DNA of 64,000 nt from Aphelenchoides besseyi (Eukaryota; Nematoda; Chromadorea; Rhabditida; Aphelenchoididae). Each line of letters opens with the position of its first letter. Position 1 is the first letter of the stretch. Below the pieces are notes generated by a model. That model did no database searches, was not told the origin of the DNA, and saw nothing but the letters and a program-made list of their open reading frames with translations. Location: positions 4,092,001 through 4,156,000 of the forward strand of contig JAMPIQ010000001.1 of NCBI GenBank assembly GCA_024699855.1, in the 5' to 3' direction. Shown in pieces: positions 1 through 11,611 of the stretch. The position numbers and the translations under genes are program-made.

Positions 1-310
1 TTCGCAGTGATTGTTGATCGATTCGATGGCCAACTGTAACCGGACGTGCAGTTGTGACCATTGAAGTGGAAAGTGATGTTGACATAGTGGTTGCTGCAAA
101 GGTGCTCACTACAAAAACACGGCACAAATTGTTTAATCCCAAACTTTGCTTTTTATGCAACAGTTACTGTACAGCAAACAAGCCTTCCGTATCAGGTATT
201 AGTGACGTTCAAATCGACATTTTCTTCTATTTTCGGTATAGAATTGAACGTAACTCTAACGCATGAATGGATTCAAAAAATGTAAACTTTGTGTGAAGTG
301 GCACCACAGA
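1..310. other. Gene-free left edge
   Basis: This stretch lies downstream of the carboxypeptidase stop codon. Short open frames occur on both strands, but none shows a recognisable motif or splice-supported continuation. It is probably 3' untranslated and intergenic DNA. Confidence 0.4.
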
Positions 311-2406
311 TTAAAGAAATGCAAACCACACAAAAAAGGCATTTGAGAAAAACCAACCTATTCGTGATTGTTGAGGTTGTCGAGACCGATTTAACACCGC
401 ATTCAATACGACCTTCACTCCTTCCCACGTCTCACGAGCTGTTGGAATCAGTTGATGTTGGGAGAGCAAAAATCCATCCCATTCTTCTTCTCCAGGTCTC
501 AGCTCCAATAGGTAGACGTATTTGACTCCAGCCTTTGCTTTCGCCCAATCATCGCTACCGCCGGCCGAGGGATAAAGAATATCCGCTCCGGTTCCAAACT
601 TGAATTTTGTTCCGTAAACTTTTTCGATCGCTTCAACACCGTTCTTTCCAACATTGATCTACAACAGAAACTATAACGAGTCTATGCTTTCTGCCTACAA
701 GATCTTGAACATCTTCGGGAAATGACTTTCGTTCGTGATTGTATGGATGAATCCACATCTTAAATGGATATTTGAAAACAGAAAGATACGTTTGATTTTA
801 CTTGAGAATAAGTGTGGAGTGTAATGAAAGCATCGATTTTACCACGTAATTCCGATGACAACATTTTGTCACGTATCGCTCGGGCCTCCGGTTCCGAGAA
901 AGCTTCTGCAAGTATAATTTTCTTTTCATTAACAATTGAAATGAACACACCGGATCCAGCGTAGATGTCAGAGCAAATGTCACTTGAACTACCAGTTTCT
1001 AAACCTAAAGTTTGATCGTTTTTCGCCTTCACTAACCGCTCCAGTGGAAATCAAAGTTCCGATTGAGATCCACTCCCGAACAACATCGATCGCGTCTCCA
1101 GTGATCTTTTCGACAGACTTGAGCTCCACGATTCTTTCGCCTGTAAGAATTGAATTTTAAATCTTTGAATTGCGTATCCCCATTGAATCCCAACTACTTA
1201 TTACTCTGCCAATCAGCCGTCACATAAAATTTACTTGCCAGAAACGTGTCTAAACGAAAAATATTGTTATTGGAATGTGAATGCGTTGACCTACTTGTGG
1301 AGTTGGATCGGAACGTGAGAATTCGAAGCTTAAAATCAAATCAATAACAGACATTTTCAATCATAACTTATCATCTGGATTGGCAACTGGGAGAATGTAA
1401 AAATTCAGTGAGTTGACATAAGCCGTGATCTGTGGATCCACGTTGTATCCCGAAATGAGTTGATCGATGAAATAAGCTGCCGTATGAATTGCTGCCTGCA
1501 AACGTTGTTTTTACTTCTTTTTCAATTTCGTTCACAACAAGTAACCGTCTGCCTTGAAATTTCTAAGCCTTCAGCCATCTTTTTGTTTTCAAATCCTACA
1601 CACGATCACCAAACAAACAGAAAATTAACTTGCCCACTCTCTGAAGAAGTCAGAATTACTTTCAGAAGTGAATTTGTACAAACCGTGCGTGAATTCCGGC
1701 GTCTATCCATGCTCCCGGTTTGTTTGTGTTTGAGATCGGAAATCCGATTTTGATTCCTTTGATCGGACGGTTTTCGTGTGTTTGTCCGATTGTGAAAACT
1801 TGAGCCATTTGAGGATAAAAACGTTCGATTTCGTGCATCCATTTTGTCATCTCGTCGTACGAATGATATTCGCCTACAAATAGATGATCACAATAATATT
1901 GAACTTGTTGATACCAAAGCCGTATTTCGCCTTGTTTGCAGTGAAATAATCGTCGCTCATTCGTTTCCGGAAGAATGAAGCAAGAATGGGATCTGACGAA
2001 TTGAATTGAGCCCAGCTCGGTCGTTTGGTTTTTTCCCGTTGAAGAATTAGTTGCTCAACATTTTCAATTGTGGTCCAGTAGTCGAGGTTATTGGACTTGA
2101 AGTAATCGAGAACGAATTCTATTGCATCAGGCGGCACCATAACATCAGCTGAAGCACCGATTGCCGTTGGACTTTTCCAGAAATCTAATTCAAGATTCGT
2201 AGATTGTCGATAGAGAGCAGTTATTGCTTCTAGCTCTGCAGCATCTTTTGGCACAACACGATAAACTTTATGAACACTAAAAGCAATCATGTTACTTGTC
2301 AAGATTTTCCGGTTTGTTACCTGATGGCCGGCGTTTCATCGGGCTTAAGACTTGCGAGCACATGAGCAATCAGCAACATCAACGGAAGAAACAACCCACT
2401 TAACAT
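311..2406 (-). CDS. Secreted zinc carboxypeptidase, M14A family (multi-exon)
   Basis: This is a digestive-type metallocarboxypeptidase that removes C-terminal residues. The first exon (starting at 2406) encodes a hydrophobic signal peptide; the next (about 1900-2290) is an M14 activation propeptide. Catalytic landmarks appear in order: G-I-H-A-R-E-W (zinc ligands His and Glu, about 1634-1700), N-P-D near 1370, G-V-D-L-N-R-N-F near 1060, L-H-T-Y-S-Q (third zinc ligand, about 810), L-Y-P-S-A-G-G-S (substrate-binding Tyr, about 575) and Y-L-L-E-L-R-P (catalytic Glu, about 500). The Glu of the HxxE motif comes only from a 7-nt microexon at 1634-1640. Two other joins, after N-P-D (about 1370) and after F-W (about 1240), cannot be made in frame with GT-AG sites. 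The gene therefore either uses unusual splice sites, carries assembly errors, or is decaying. Family assignment is secure; functionality is not. Confidence 0.85.
1634..1640 (-). other. 7-nt coding microexon supplying the HxxE glutamate
   Basis: Between the exon ending in G-I-H-A-R (1684) and the exon starting at about 1494 (A-A-I-H-T), minus-strand sequence reads ...cttcttcag|AGAGTGG|gcaagtt. The seven bases restore frame exactly and give R-E-W, the conserved zinc-ligand context. The downstream intron then starts with GC rather than GT. Direct joining without the microexon keeps no Glu and no Trp. Confidence 0.75.
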
Positions 2407-4186
2407 CTTGAAGATCGTTCAAGCCTACGGACAGTAAGACCAAAAAATGAGTCGCTTTTTATTTCGCAGAACGGGCGTGACTTGTGACCCGTAAAATCGC
2501 ACGCCTGCACTCGGTTTATGAGTTTTCCAGACGTCAAACCCTGAACGAATACGGTAAGCAGTTCCACACAAAAAAGTCAAAAGAATTGGCAAAACGAGAA
2601 CACGTGATAGAAGGTTTGAAGGCAAATCGAAACGACATTCTTAAAGTATTCTAGTAGTCAAAAGTTACATGCCCATCAATGTCTATATTAGGCCCCTAAC
2701 ACGAAGGACACTAACCATCGACATTCCATCGACTAAACGGAAATGTTTAGCGGAAGCGGAAAGCGGCAAAGATCGCGGAAGAACGTGGAGATTAAAAAAG
2801 AAATGGAAGTGTTTTCGAACGTGAACGGAAGTTGCGTATAAAGACGCGTCTACGGTACGTCAAAACGTCTCGAGTTGGCAGGAAGAGTAATTCTCGAGAT
2901 TTTCGATTCACAAAAAAGTTTATGCCATGCGCAATTATGTTGTTTTGCGCAACGCATTTTCTTTATCTTCTTCACGTCCATTTTTTAGCGTCGCGCTCTT
3001 TTACGTGATCTCACACGGCGATTTCAAGGTCGAAGGTTAAAAAATCAGAGGAAACTAGTGGACTTCACGTCTTCTACCGACCGATTGGCCTTGTCCCATT
3101 GCGCGCAGATGGGTTTGAATTCACGCACGAGAAGTTTGAGGGTCGTCAGCCATTCGATTACCTTCGCCAAAACAATTGAGAAGAAACAAAGAAGACTCGT
3201 GTTAATAATTTCACTTTTGTTTAATTGCAGTTGTGATATCGAGGTTAACAAACGTTCATTAACAGCCATGCGGAACTGGTTTCTTTGACTCGAGAGTTGA
3301 GATGTCACAGCGAAAAAGAACGCGCTAAAATTCGTCTCCTGATAGACAAGATCGGAATGGCTGATTGTTCGAAAAGCGAAAGTTCTTTTCAATCAATTAG
3401 TATAAACAGCAGTCGATGTTCATGAAGACTCTTCGGCGGCAAAAAACGTTTTTTAGATTATGCGGATGAGTCGTAATGACCGCAAACTATTCATGGGGAT
3501 TACGCAAAACGATTACCGTTAATGATCGTTCAAAAACCCTCCCAAATTTCCAGTTTCTTCAGCAGCTTTGTTTGGGATCAGACGGATCGATGGAGAAGCG
3601 AAAAAACAGACTTCAATTCAAAAGACCTATCAATTAATGCACTGAGAGGCTAGAATTGCGTTACGTCATTACTGAAAACGACAATCGAAAAGGAAAACTC
3701 CGAGGCTGTCGATCAGATAACGTGGCTAGGTAATCAGCAGGCGATCCAGACAGCAATATTTTGCGCGTATTCCTGACTATGAAGTCTTCTAGGTGCGAAC
3801 AAATGATCGAGTAGAAGACAAAAGAAAACGCGTAATCCGTGACATAAAAAGGACCACGAACAAAACCGTTTGACATCAAAAAACCTCAGCGGGTACCCTC
3901 GTTCGACGACGTTCCGCACATTTTCGACACCCTCATTTTTAGCCGACTGACAGACGGAAAGAATTCAAATGTACAACTTGACGATTCGCATCGATGACAA
4001 ATGGTCACGAATTGGGTTGCGTATTTTACAAATGAAATAATCGCCACCAAGAACTTTCAATACCACAAAAGCGTTCACTTGTACGAAAATTCCATAGCAG
4101 TTGGCGGAGTTTATGTTCATTATGACGATTACAAACGTTAATAAATAGCACAGGAAACTTAATGGAAAGGTTTATTAACGGGCAGT
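2407..4186. other. Intergenic region upstream of carboxypeptidase
   Basis: About 1.8 kb without a gene I can support. A minus-strand open frame at 3045-3392 includes a hydrophobic segment, but it has no recognisable domain and no clear splice support. The part next to 2406 should contain the carboxypeptidase promoter. Confidence 0.4.
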
Positions 4187-4721
4187 TTAATTGTCTTCAT
4201 CGATCACTGGAAGTGGAGTTGCTAAAATGAACGATTACATAAGAACTTGTTGTAAACATTGCAACCAACTTCTTTCGTCGTTTCCACTGGTTACTTTCGC
4301 GTAGACGTCGCTTGCAACTTCGCCCACTTTCTCTCCGGCAACTTCTGAATTCGTTTTCATTAGCCAAAAACCGTGACCAATCACACTTACTTGCTCCATT
4401 GACTATGTCGTCCAAAGTGACGTTTCGAGCAAAAACAACCGCTTTTTCTGAAACCTCTGGTTGTCAATTTCGAATCACTTCAACAGACCTCCGTTTGTTT
4501 CTGCCCAATTTCCAACGTTTGTTGCCGTTTCGACCACTTTTTCCTTCGCCTTTCCTGCCAAATCAACAGTTTTATCTGCCGCATCACCTGAAAACCACTT
4601 TAAATTGACGCTCAATCTTCAAGCTCCTACTCAGCCAACTTTTTGCGTCGTCAAAGAATCCCGCTTCGACCGTTGCAGCCGAAATGAAAGCGAACAAACA
4701 GAGCAAAATAGCGAACTTCAT
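4187..4721 (-). CDS. Small secreted LEA-like amphipathic-helix protein
   Basis: Four short exons joined at GT-AG sites give a protein of roughly 125 residues. It opens with a clear signal peptide (M-K-F-A-I-L-L-C-L-F-A-F ... ending near A-G-F-F). The rest is rich in Ala, Lys, Glu and Val in a repeating pattern such as A-G-K-A-K-E-K-V and A-G-E-K-V-G-E-V-A, typical of LEA group 3-like or apolipoprotein-like amphipathic helices. An asparagine in N-V-T could be glycosylated. The last exon ends in P-V-I-D-E-D-N and is followed at once by AATAAA on the minus strand (4171-4176), which supports the 3' end. I do not recognise a named family. The resemblance to LEA proteins is by composition only. Confidence 0.6.
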
Positions 4722-5626
4722 GGCTACAAGTCTAGAAGCTTCCGCTCAACAGTCGATATCGTTCGTTCGAACGCGAAACTCTCGAGTAACGAAATTGCTC
4801 GTAAAAGACGTGTACAACAATAAAAAGAACTCGTCGTCGAACAAGTTCACCAAACGATGAAATTTCAGTTGAAAGTTGAGCGAACAATTTGAACTGAACA
4901 GTTCGAACGGAAGTTAACGCGATTATGCAACTCAAAAGGAAAAAGTCGATCGACGGCAATTGAACTTAGCGAAACATTTTTCGATCGGAGAACTGCGGCG
5001 CAATCGAGAAAATCAACTGAAGAAGGAAAACTCCCTACGAACTCAAAGCTACGAAATCTCGTCGTCCATTTTCAACCATCACAAAGAACCACCTGCCAAT
5101 TTATATCCACTGATTCGGCGATATGAAGTTCATAGATCGATTGCTATCCACTTGAATGTGGAAATCAGTGGCTCTCTTTCCCGATCAAATCACGTGGTGT
5201 TTGAATCGAATATCAATCAGAAATCCGAAATGACTCGGGTTTGAAAATCATGGACATGTTGACTTCCTATGAATCATCAAATTGAATGCTATGACTCATC
5301 TCAATGGTCTCATTCATAAAATCAGATTTATTGTCAGACGTAAGAATTAAATTAATTTGGAGGTGAAAGCGGGATGTTTCATTAGACTTTGTAGGTTGTT
5401 ATGTACAACAAATGATATTCTTGGAGAAGACTTTAATTTGTTCATTCTACACGTAAACGGAAAAAGTAGATTACGTAGTTGAAAACAGTCAACAAGTTCA
5501 AAAATGAGAAATAGAAAGAGAAATGGCCAAACAATAGAAATTACCACTGAGAGTAAACGAGAAAGAAAAATGTGGCAGTGAGGTGATTTCTCTCGATCAA
5601 CTGAGAACATAACAATGGGCTTTGAA
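4722..5626. other. Intergenic region
   Basis: No supported gene. The 4722-4900 part is the likely promoter of the small secreted protein, with an A/T-rich TATA-like stretch near 4815-4825 on the minus strand. The 5350-5626 part is 3' flank of the next minus-strand gene. Confidence 0.35.
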
Positions 5627-6231
5627 TTACTGTCTTGGTGGCTGTTGCTGTATGTCTTCGTCGTCTTCGTACTCGTAGAGCTGTTTGTACCTACAATCAT
5701 TACTATAAGATCGATTGATATGAGAGAAAACTTGCAGTGGACAACAGAAACAACACCAACACGACAGGAAGATGAGCACTAAAAATAGTCGATTTATTCG
5801 TTTCTGATTACTTAATGATGACTTACGTCCAACAAACACAATTGCACCAATAATGATGGCAACCACCGCTCCCGTTGGAACAGCAAACGGACAACACGAC
5901 GGTTTCCAAGAGCCCATATACGGCCAAGTACAGCAATAGCTAAAGTTGATTGAGTATTTCGATATTATGATTCAATGGTTTACTTGTAATTATCCCAATC
6001 GGTTGGTTGTGGACAATAAGCTAAATAGCCGTAACCGGATGGACACCACCATATTCGACGATTGCCCAATCGTCCTTCGATGTACTGGGTAATCGGATCG
6101 TTCAGGGCTTGTGCATCAACATACCAACCTAAAAACTTTATTTTCCTTTAAATTAAGTTCAACTTACACAGAACAACAAAGACGATGGCAAAAAGCAGCG
6201 CCAACCGCGCCGTACTGACCCTCCGAATCAT
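5627..6231 (-). CDS. Small cysteine-rich single-pass membrane protein (Shisa/CYYR1-like architecture)
   Basis: Four exons give a protein of roughly 150 residues. It has an N-terminal signal peptide, then an extracellular part with paired aromatics and cysteines (I-W-W-C-P-S-G-Y and C-C-T-W-P-Y). One transmembrane helix (A-V-V-A-I-I-I-G-A-I-V-F) is followed by a juxtamembrane Cys cluster (C-W-C-C-F-C-C-P), which is likely palmitoylated. The short acidic tail ends Q-Q-P-P-R-Q. Architecture resembles Shisa, CYYR1 or WBP1-like proteins, which act as trafficking adaptors, but the resemblance is of layout and not of alignable sequence. The last part reads through without an intron. Function unknown. 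Confidence 0.65.
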
Positions 6232-8306
6232 TTCTTATATAGAACCCTCAAACATTGTGTTTACAAAAAGAAACAAAAGTTAACACGCAAAACACGAAGA
6301 AATCAATTCCGTGTCATGAAATTCAGTTGGAGTATGTTTTACTGGTTTTTACGAAGACCTTTGAGTCGACAAATTCACTGCCGCGAGCTGATAAGCGAAA
6401 ATTGTTAGAGCAAATCGATTTGTGGTCCTGACAACTTTTGATTTCGAAAACAAATTCACAGAAACAATTGGATTAGAAATGAAAATGCATAAGCTAATCT
6501 TTACACTCGTCAACGGAATCGCGTTTGTATTCGAAAATCGAGACACTAAAGATCACAGAACAAATCAACACACAAACAGATCGGATATCAAACTAATTAG
6601 AATACGGATGGCCAGAAGACGGAGATAGAAGTATTGGCCGAGAATTGGAAGAAATGGCGGACATCGAAAACCGGAGGGTTGTGAGTCATTTCTCGCGGTT
6701 TTTTCTCGTGGTCGCTCCTCCATTTTACCTGTCTTGTTCAAACAGGCCATGGAATTTCGGTCGCCGACTAACACGCCGACCCGCATGATGAATCAGAGTG
6801 GTCGTGCATCAAATCGACGGAAATTTGATTGCGAATTGGCACGCCGATTAGTTCAATAATGACCGTTCACTTCGATCTCTGGAAATCGGAAAAACCAATT
6901 TGGCACAACAGAAAAAGAGTGAGTACGTAGCTTCAAAAGCAAGCTCAATATGTGTGTATACTGTTGAGCTAATTATAAACCAAAAAACTGTAGGAAAGAC
7001 TTGATGGAAGTCCAAGATTGTGAACACCACAAAGCGCGCAAAGTCAAAGGTTAAGTGGTCGAGAGTAGTTCGTTTAGTGAAAAAACACCTTGAGCAGCCT
7101 CGGGCTCAGACAATCGAGGAAATGGAAGAGTGAGAATGAGGCATCGGTGAGTCATACGGGAATGTAAACCCATCGATTTTAAGGATCGTGAAACTGAAGA
7201 CAAACATTTGTAACTGTGAACTTTATATTATATTCTCGACAAACGCACTTGCAAATCAAAATTTAATGTCGTCGAGGGTTAATATGATCGGAAAGTGACC
7301 ACAACTGTTTTAAGCAAAAGATCATCCAAAACTGATTCACAGCTCTTCGGCGACTCAACACATCGCCATTAAATGTCATTCAGTTTTTGGCTATGAAAGC
7401 GATTTGTAGCTTCAAAAGTGCAATTGGAAATCAAAGATGTACAGGAATACGCAACTATGAATGAGGAAACAAGTTGCAATCATTCAATTAGCAAAGAGGC
7501 TACTTCTGACATGGAAATAAGCGGACACGTAGAAAGCATGAGCATACGATGAGAAGCATCTAAGACGACCATCAAACCGACAAGCCGACTGAAAATTCCA
7601 ATCGTGTGTCCGACGGGCCGAAACGACATCGATGATGGCAAACAAACCGCTCGCCAAACCGCAGCGATCGGTTTTCTTGTCGAACTTTTTACTCGTTTGT
7701 GAGCCTCGAGTTTCCTCTTTGCAATGGCCGCGAATTGTCACGCTCATTCATTGTCGTTAAATTGAGAACGAAATCAAACTCCTTTGACCTCACTTCGTGG
7801 ATTCATGCGATTAAAACAACCGTTGATAGGAGCAATTACAAGCAAACCACGCGAATCAACATCACACCATTGACCCTTGAAGTCAACAAAACAAAGAAAA
7901 TACAGTAACGTTGGAATCACTGTTTATCTACGGCACTGGCAATTAGCCTACGAATCGATGACCACGCGAAGAAACGCCGTGGGTTTCGCTGAAATTTGTG
8001 TGTGACCTGTAAAAGTGGACGAGTCGCTCCAAATTTTTGTTTGCGCGGCCACGACGTGCAACTCGACTCTTCGTTTGAAGGCTTTGCGAAATTTGCACAC
8101 AACGCAAATTGTCGAGCGTCCGCTTTCGCGCACTTAAACTCACGCTCAACCGTTACCACAACAACCGAAACGATTTGCGTCGGATTTCCGAGTTTTCAGT
8201 TAAATTTAAACACGTGAATCAGCACTTGCGACCTCAGAAAAGTGATCAATGAGAAGTTTAATCGGCAAGAACAACAATCTGATATGATCAACAATCGTTG
8301 AGTTAT
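6232..8306. other. Intergenic region, about 2 kb
   Basis: No open frame here shows a domain, signal peptide or splice-linked continuation. Overlapping frames at 7917-8217 on both strands are mutual shadows. Presumably this holds the promoter of the 6231 gene and the 3' flank of the peptidase. Confidence 0.35.
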
Positions 8307-11003
8307 TCAATTCGTTTCGAACCAGTTCATGGTGTTGATTGCGAAATCAGCCTCGACATCAACTTCTGTCAACGGATGATTGCTCTCCGGATATGTAAGG
8401 ACTCTTAAAAGATTGCAGTTTTCGTTGTGCGTTCTGGTAACTCACTTGCACGGAACATTGCGAGCTTTCAATGTGCGAATAAAACTCTTATAATGAGGAA
8501 CAACACGAAGATCTTTCTCACCAATCAATAACTAAATTACAAGAGATAGTGTTAAAACAAGATTATTGAGCCTACTAAATATGGAGTTTTGATGTTGTCC
8601 ACATGTGCAGCAGGAGACGAATTGAACATTTGTTCGCGTTCTTCCGATGTCAACTGACGATCCAAATCACTCCATTTGCCCGTTCCTTCGTAGTAGCACC
8701 AATCAGGAATGTCTCTAAACGTTCATTTACATTTTTTAAGTCAACAGAAATCATTACGTCAAGTCGTACATAGTCAAAATGTTTAGTACCGGATTGAGGG
8801 CAACACATGAACGATCTAAACAGCAATCAATGTTTGTTATCGTATCATTTTCACTCACAGTAGTTCGGATATTGTGCAATTAAGTGACTGACCAGAAAAC
8901 CACCGTGCGAACCACCAAAAGCATGAATACGCTTCAAATCAAAATCTCCACGTGACACAATAGTTTCCACTGCGTAGTGCAAATCTTCGACATCATATTT
9001 ACCACATTTTCCAGGTAATGAACGAACAAATCGTGATCCGTAGCCAATTGAACCGTGATAATTTACCTATATTTTTGAGTTTAATCGCTAAAGTAGAACA
9101 TGATGCTCACAAACAAGACCCCATATCCTTGACTCAACGGCAATGCACACTCAGCCAAAAGCCAAACCGCACAACTTACACCATGAGGACCTGAAATGAA
9201 GTGTTTTTACAACTTCGAGATTTATTTTTACCGCCATGTGGTCGAACAATTAACGGAATCTTCTCGTCGTTCTTAGTTTTTGGAGTAATCAAAATGCCTT
9301 CGTATTGTACGTTTTCTGCAATAAAAAACTGAAAAGATTGCATATGAGATAGCGTTACCTTCGCGACAAAATCGTGTAAACTGCCATTCCCATTGATCAT
9401 CGAACAAGTTTTCATTCTCGTCTACTCGCTTCCACTCTTTTCCATCTTTTGATTTGACAGCCAAGAATGGCGGCTGATTTGGAGATGAACTGGAAGCAAG
9501 AATCAATCCCTGTTCTCGGTCAACATCCAAAATTCCAAAACTATATGGCATGTTGTCACAAGTCATTGGAGTCATTTTGACGTATCCACTTTTTAGATCA
9601 ACAACCGCAATTGCAACCATAGCATTGCATATTGTTTGTACGACAAGATGAGTGTCGTCTAAGTGCGATCGATGAGCAAGAGTTGGCAAAAAGAAACCAG
9701 AAAATTGTCGCCATTTGCACTCCTCAATAATCGGAACTAACTCCTTTGCTTTCAAACTTCCAGAAGACCAGTCGATCTAAGCAAATCGACCCAGTTTTAA
9801 TAGAATAATTACACTCACCAACTGCAAACTAAAAGCATCTTCATGTGGGCCTTCAGCTTTTCGTTGGAAAAATGTTACAAGCGATCCGTTCGGATTAACG
9901 GCTAATTGTTGAACAGAAACATCCGCATTGGACAAATTCTCTTCTGCATTCGTTTTGAAGTTGTAGAACTTCAGTTGTCCACTGAAGTGCGATGATGTTC
10001 ACAAGTTAGTGTCCAATGAACTTACGGTCGATTGGAGCAAAAAATCCGGCCAAGACGATATGGTTTGGTCTTCAACGACACATACAAGATACCCTCGTCG
10101 TTTGGCGCCCACTGCGCATTTAATGGCGAGCTGCTTTCAAACAGCTTGTCATAGTAAATGGTAATCTCGCTTTTTTCCAAATCCAAAACACAAATTGCCG
10201 GATCAATCACATCGACATTTTGTTCGCCGAAACTCTCTCGTGCTTCAAATTTTTTGCCCTGCAAATCATCGAAGTCGAAACAAAAAACTTGAACGCCTAC
10301 CGTAGCAGATTTCTTGAACTTTTCTTCGTCTTCGAAATCGATATCCGCATCGAACACTTGGGCTGTTTTGTATTCTCTTTCGGCAACATACATGATTTTG
10401 TTTTCATCAAATGAAAAGCGAATCGACGAGAACGTGTTGCCCGAATGAACGAGACCGTGTTTCTTCAATCCCGTCAAGTTCACGGTTTGGATTTCCATTT
10501 TCGTGGTTGTGTCCGTGATGCGGAGGAACTGTTTCTTGTCTTTGTCTTCGGTTATTGTAAACAAAGTCGCCAATCGCTTGCCGGAACGTGAGTAGACACT
10601 AACTGGAGCTCTGAAATCCGTTTGGTAAATGAATGAAACTAAAAGCCTTATTGTACTCAGTAGTTGAAAACGACGAGCAGTTGGTTGAAATCGAAGACAA
10701 ATCAGAACGCGACAACGTGGAGAATCGAGTGCTTCGAATGTTCTTTTTCATTGATGGAACACGATTCGACCAAACACTCTCAATCTAAAATACCTTCAGT
10801 AAGATAGTTTTTTCAATGACGATTACCTGAATTGTCCGTTCAGTAGAAGGAAGAAGACGGCCGTAGACCAGCGATGGTACTTGGCACAAACGTTCATAGG
10901 CATCTCGCCACTTCTTCAGATTCTGCATCGACATATTTTCGTTGTTCGTAATCTGCAACTGTGTAATGAAGGTACCGACAAAAACTGATTGAATTACACG
11001 CAT
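8307..11003 (-). CDS. APEH: Acylaminoacyl-peptidase (acylamino-acid-releasing enzyme, S9C)
   Basis: A cytosolic serine exopeptidase that releases N-acylated residues from blocked peptides. About twelve exons encode an N-terminal beta-propeller-like region (about 9270-10990) and a C-terminal alpha/beta hydrolase. The catalytic triad is visible: nucleophile in G-G-S-H-G-G (about 8905), aspartate in G-E-K-D-L-R (about 8510) and histidine in Y-P-E-S-N-H-P-L (about 8385). The P-H-G-G oxyanion-region motif lies near 9235, and N-Y-H-G-S-I-G-Y-G near 9060. Introns checked are canonical. The start at 11003 is the longest option; a second in-frame Met lies about 25 codons further in. The gene runs divergently from the carrier gene at 11612, so the 608 bp between them probably serve both. 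Confidence 0.9.
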
Positions 11004-11611
11004 AAGAAATCAAAAGCAAAAACATCGTTTGTTGCTAAAAAGAAGTCTTTTAAGATAAAAGCTGTGGATTTTGTTCAGTCGATCAGAAATCGTATGAAAC
11101 TGCTTTTCATTCTCACACAACTTCAACGAAACTGCATCGCTCTATCCAGTTTTGAACTAACCACCTGATCACATTTGGCTGTAAAATTCCTTTCAAATAA
11201 TTCGACTTATTGAAACAACTTTCGCTTAGACAATCTGCTCTAAACACTACCTCGTTCAACCCTCGCAAACACTTAAGATCGAAAAGTTGATGTCAACGAG
11301 TCGTGTATGAAGTTGAACTCGTAAAGTTAATTAAATTAAAGAACGTGTACTGGAATCGTTCAATCGAAACAAACCGTTTCACCTGTTGATTATAATCCTC
11401 GTTCAAATTCCCACAATCTTAGTTGCGAGTTGCACGTGTTTGGAAGTTGGTTGACGAGTTTTCGTTGAAATTAATTAAGAAAAGAATAATTTCAGACGTT
11501 TTCCGTTATTGTTCTCCTTCCACATATCAACGAAACGGATGAACTGAACTAGTTAGATAGTTGTGAACTACACTCGTTTATTTTCAATTCTGATTCATGT
11601 AACAAGTTGAA
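11004..11611. promoter_or_regulatory. Shared divergent promoter region
   Basis: This gap separates the start codons of the minus-strand peptidase and the plus-strand mitochondrial carrier. No gene is visible in it. Its role as a two-way promoter is inferred from gene orientation only. Confidence 0.4.

Noticed and set aside
3045..3392. 115-codon minus-strand frame with a hydrophobic stretch
   Set aside because: No recognisable domain, and part of it looks like an intron-sized A/T-rich segment; not enough support.
5700..5745. A possible intron (gttttctctc to ttgtag) in the Cys-rich membrane protein
   Set aside because: Removing it shifts the frame; reading straight through keeps an open frame into the plausible acidic tail.
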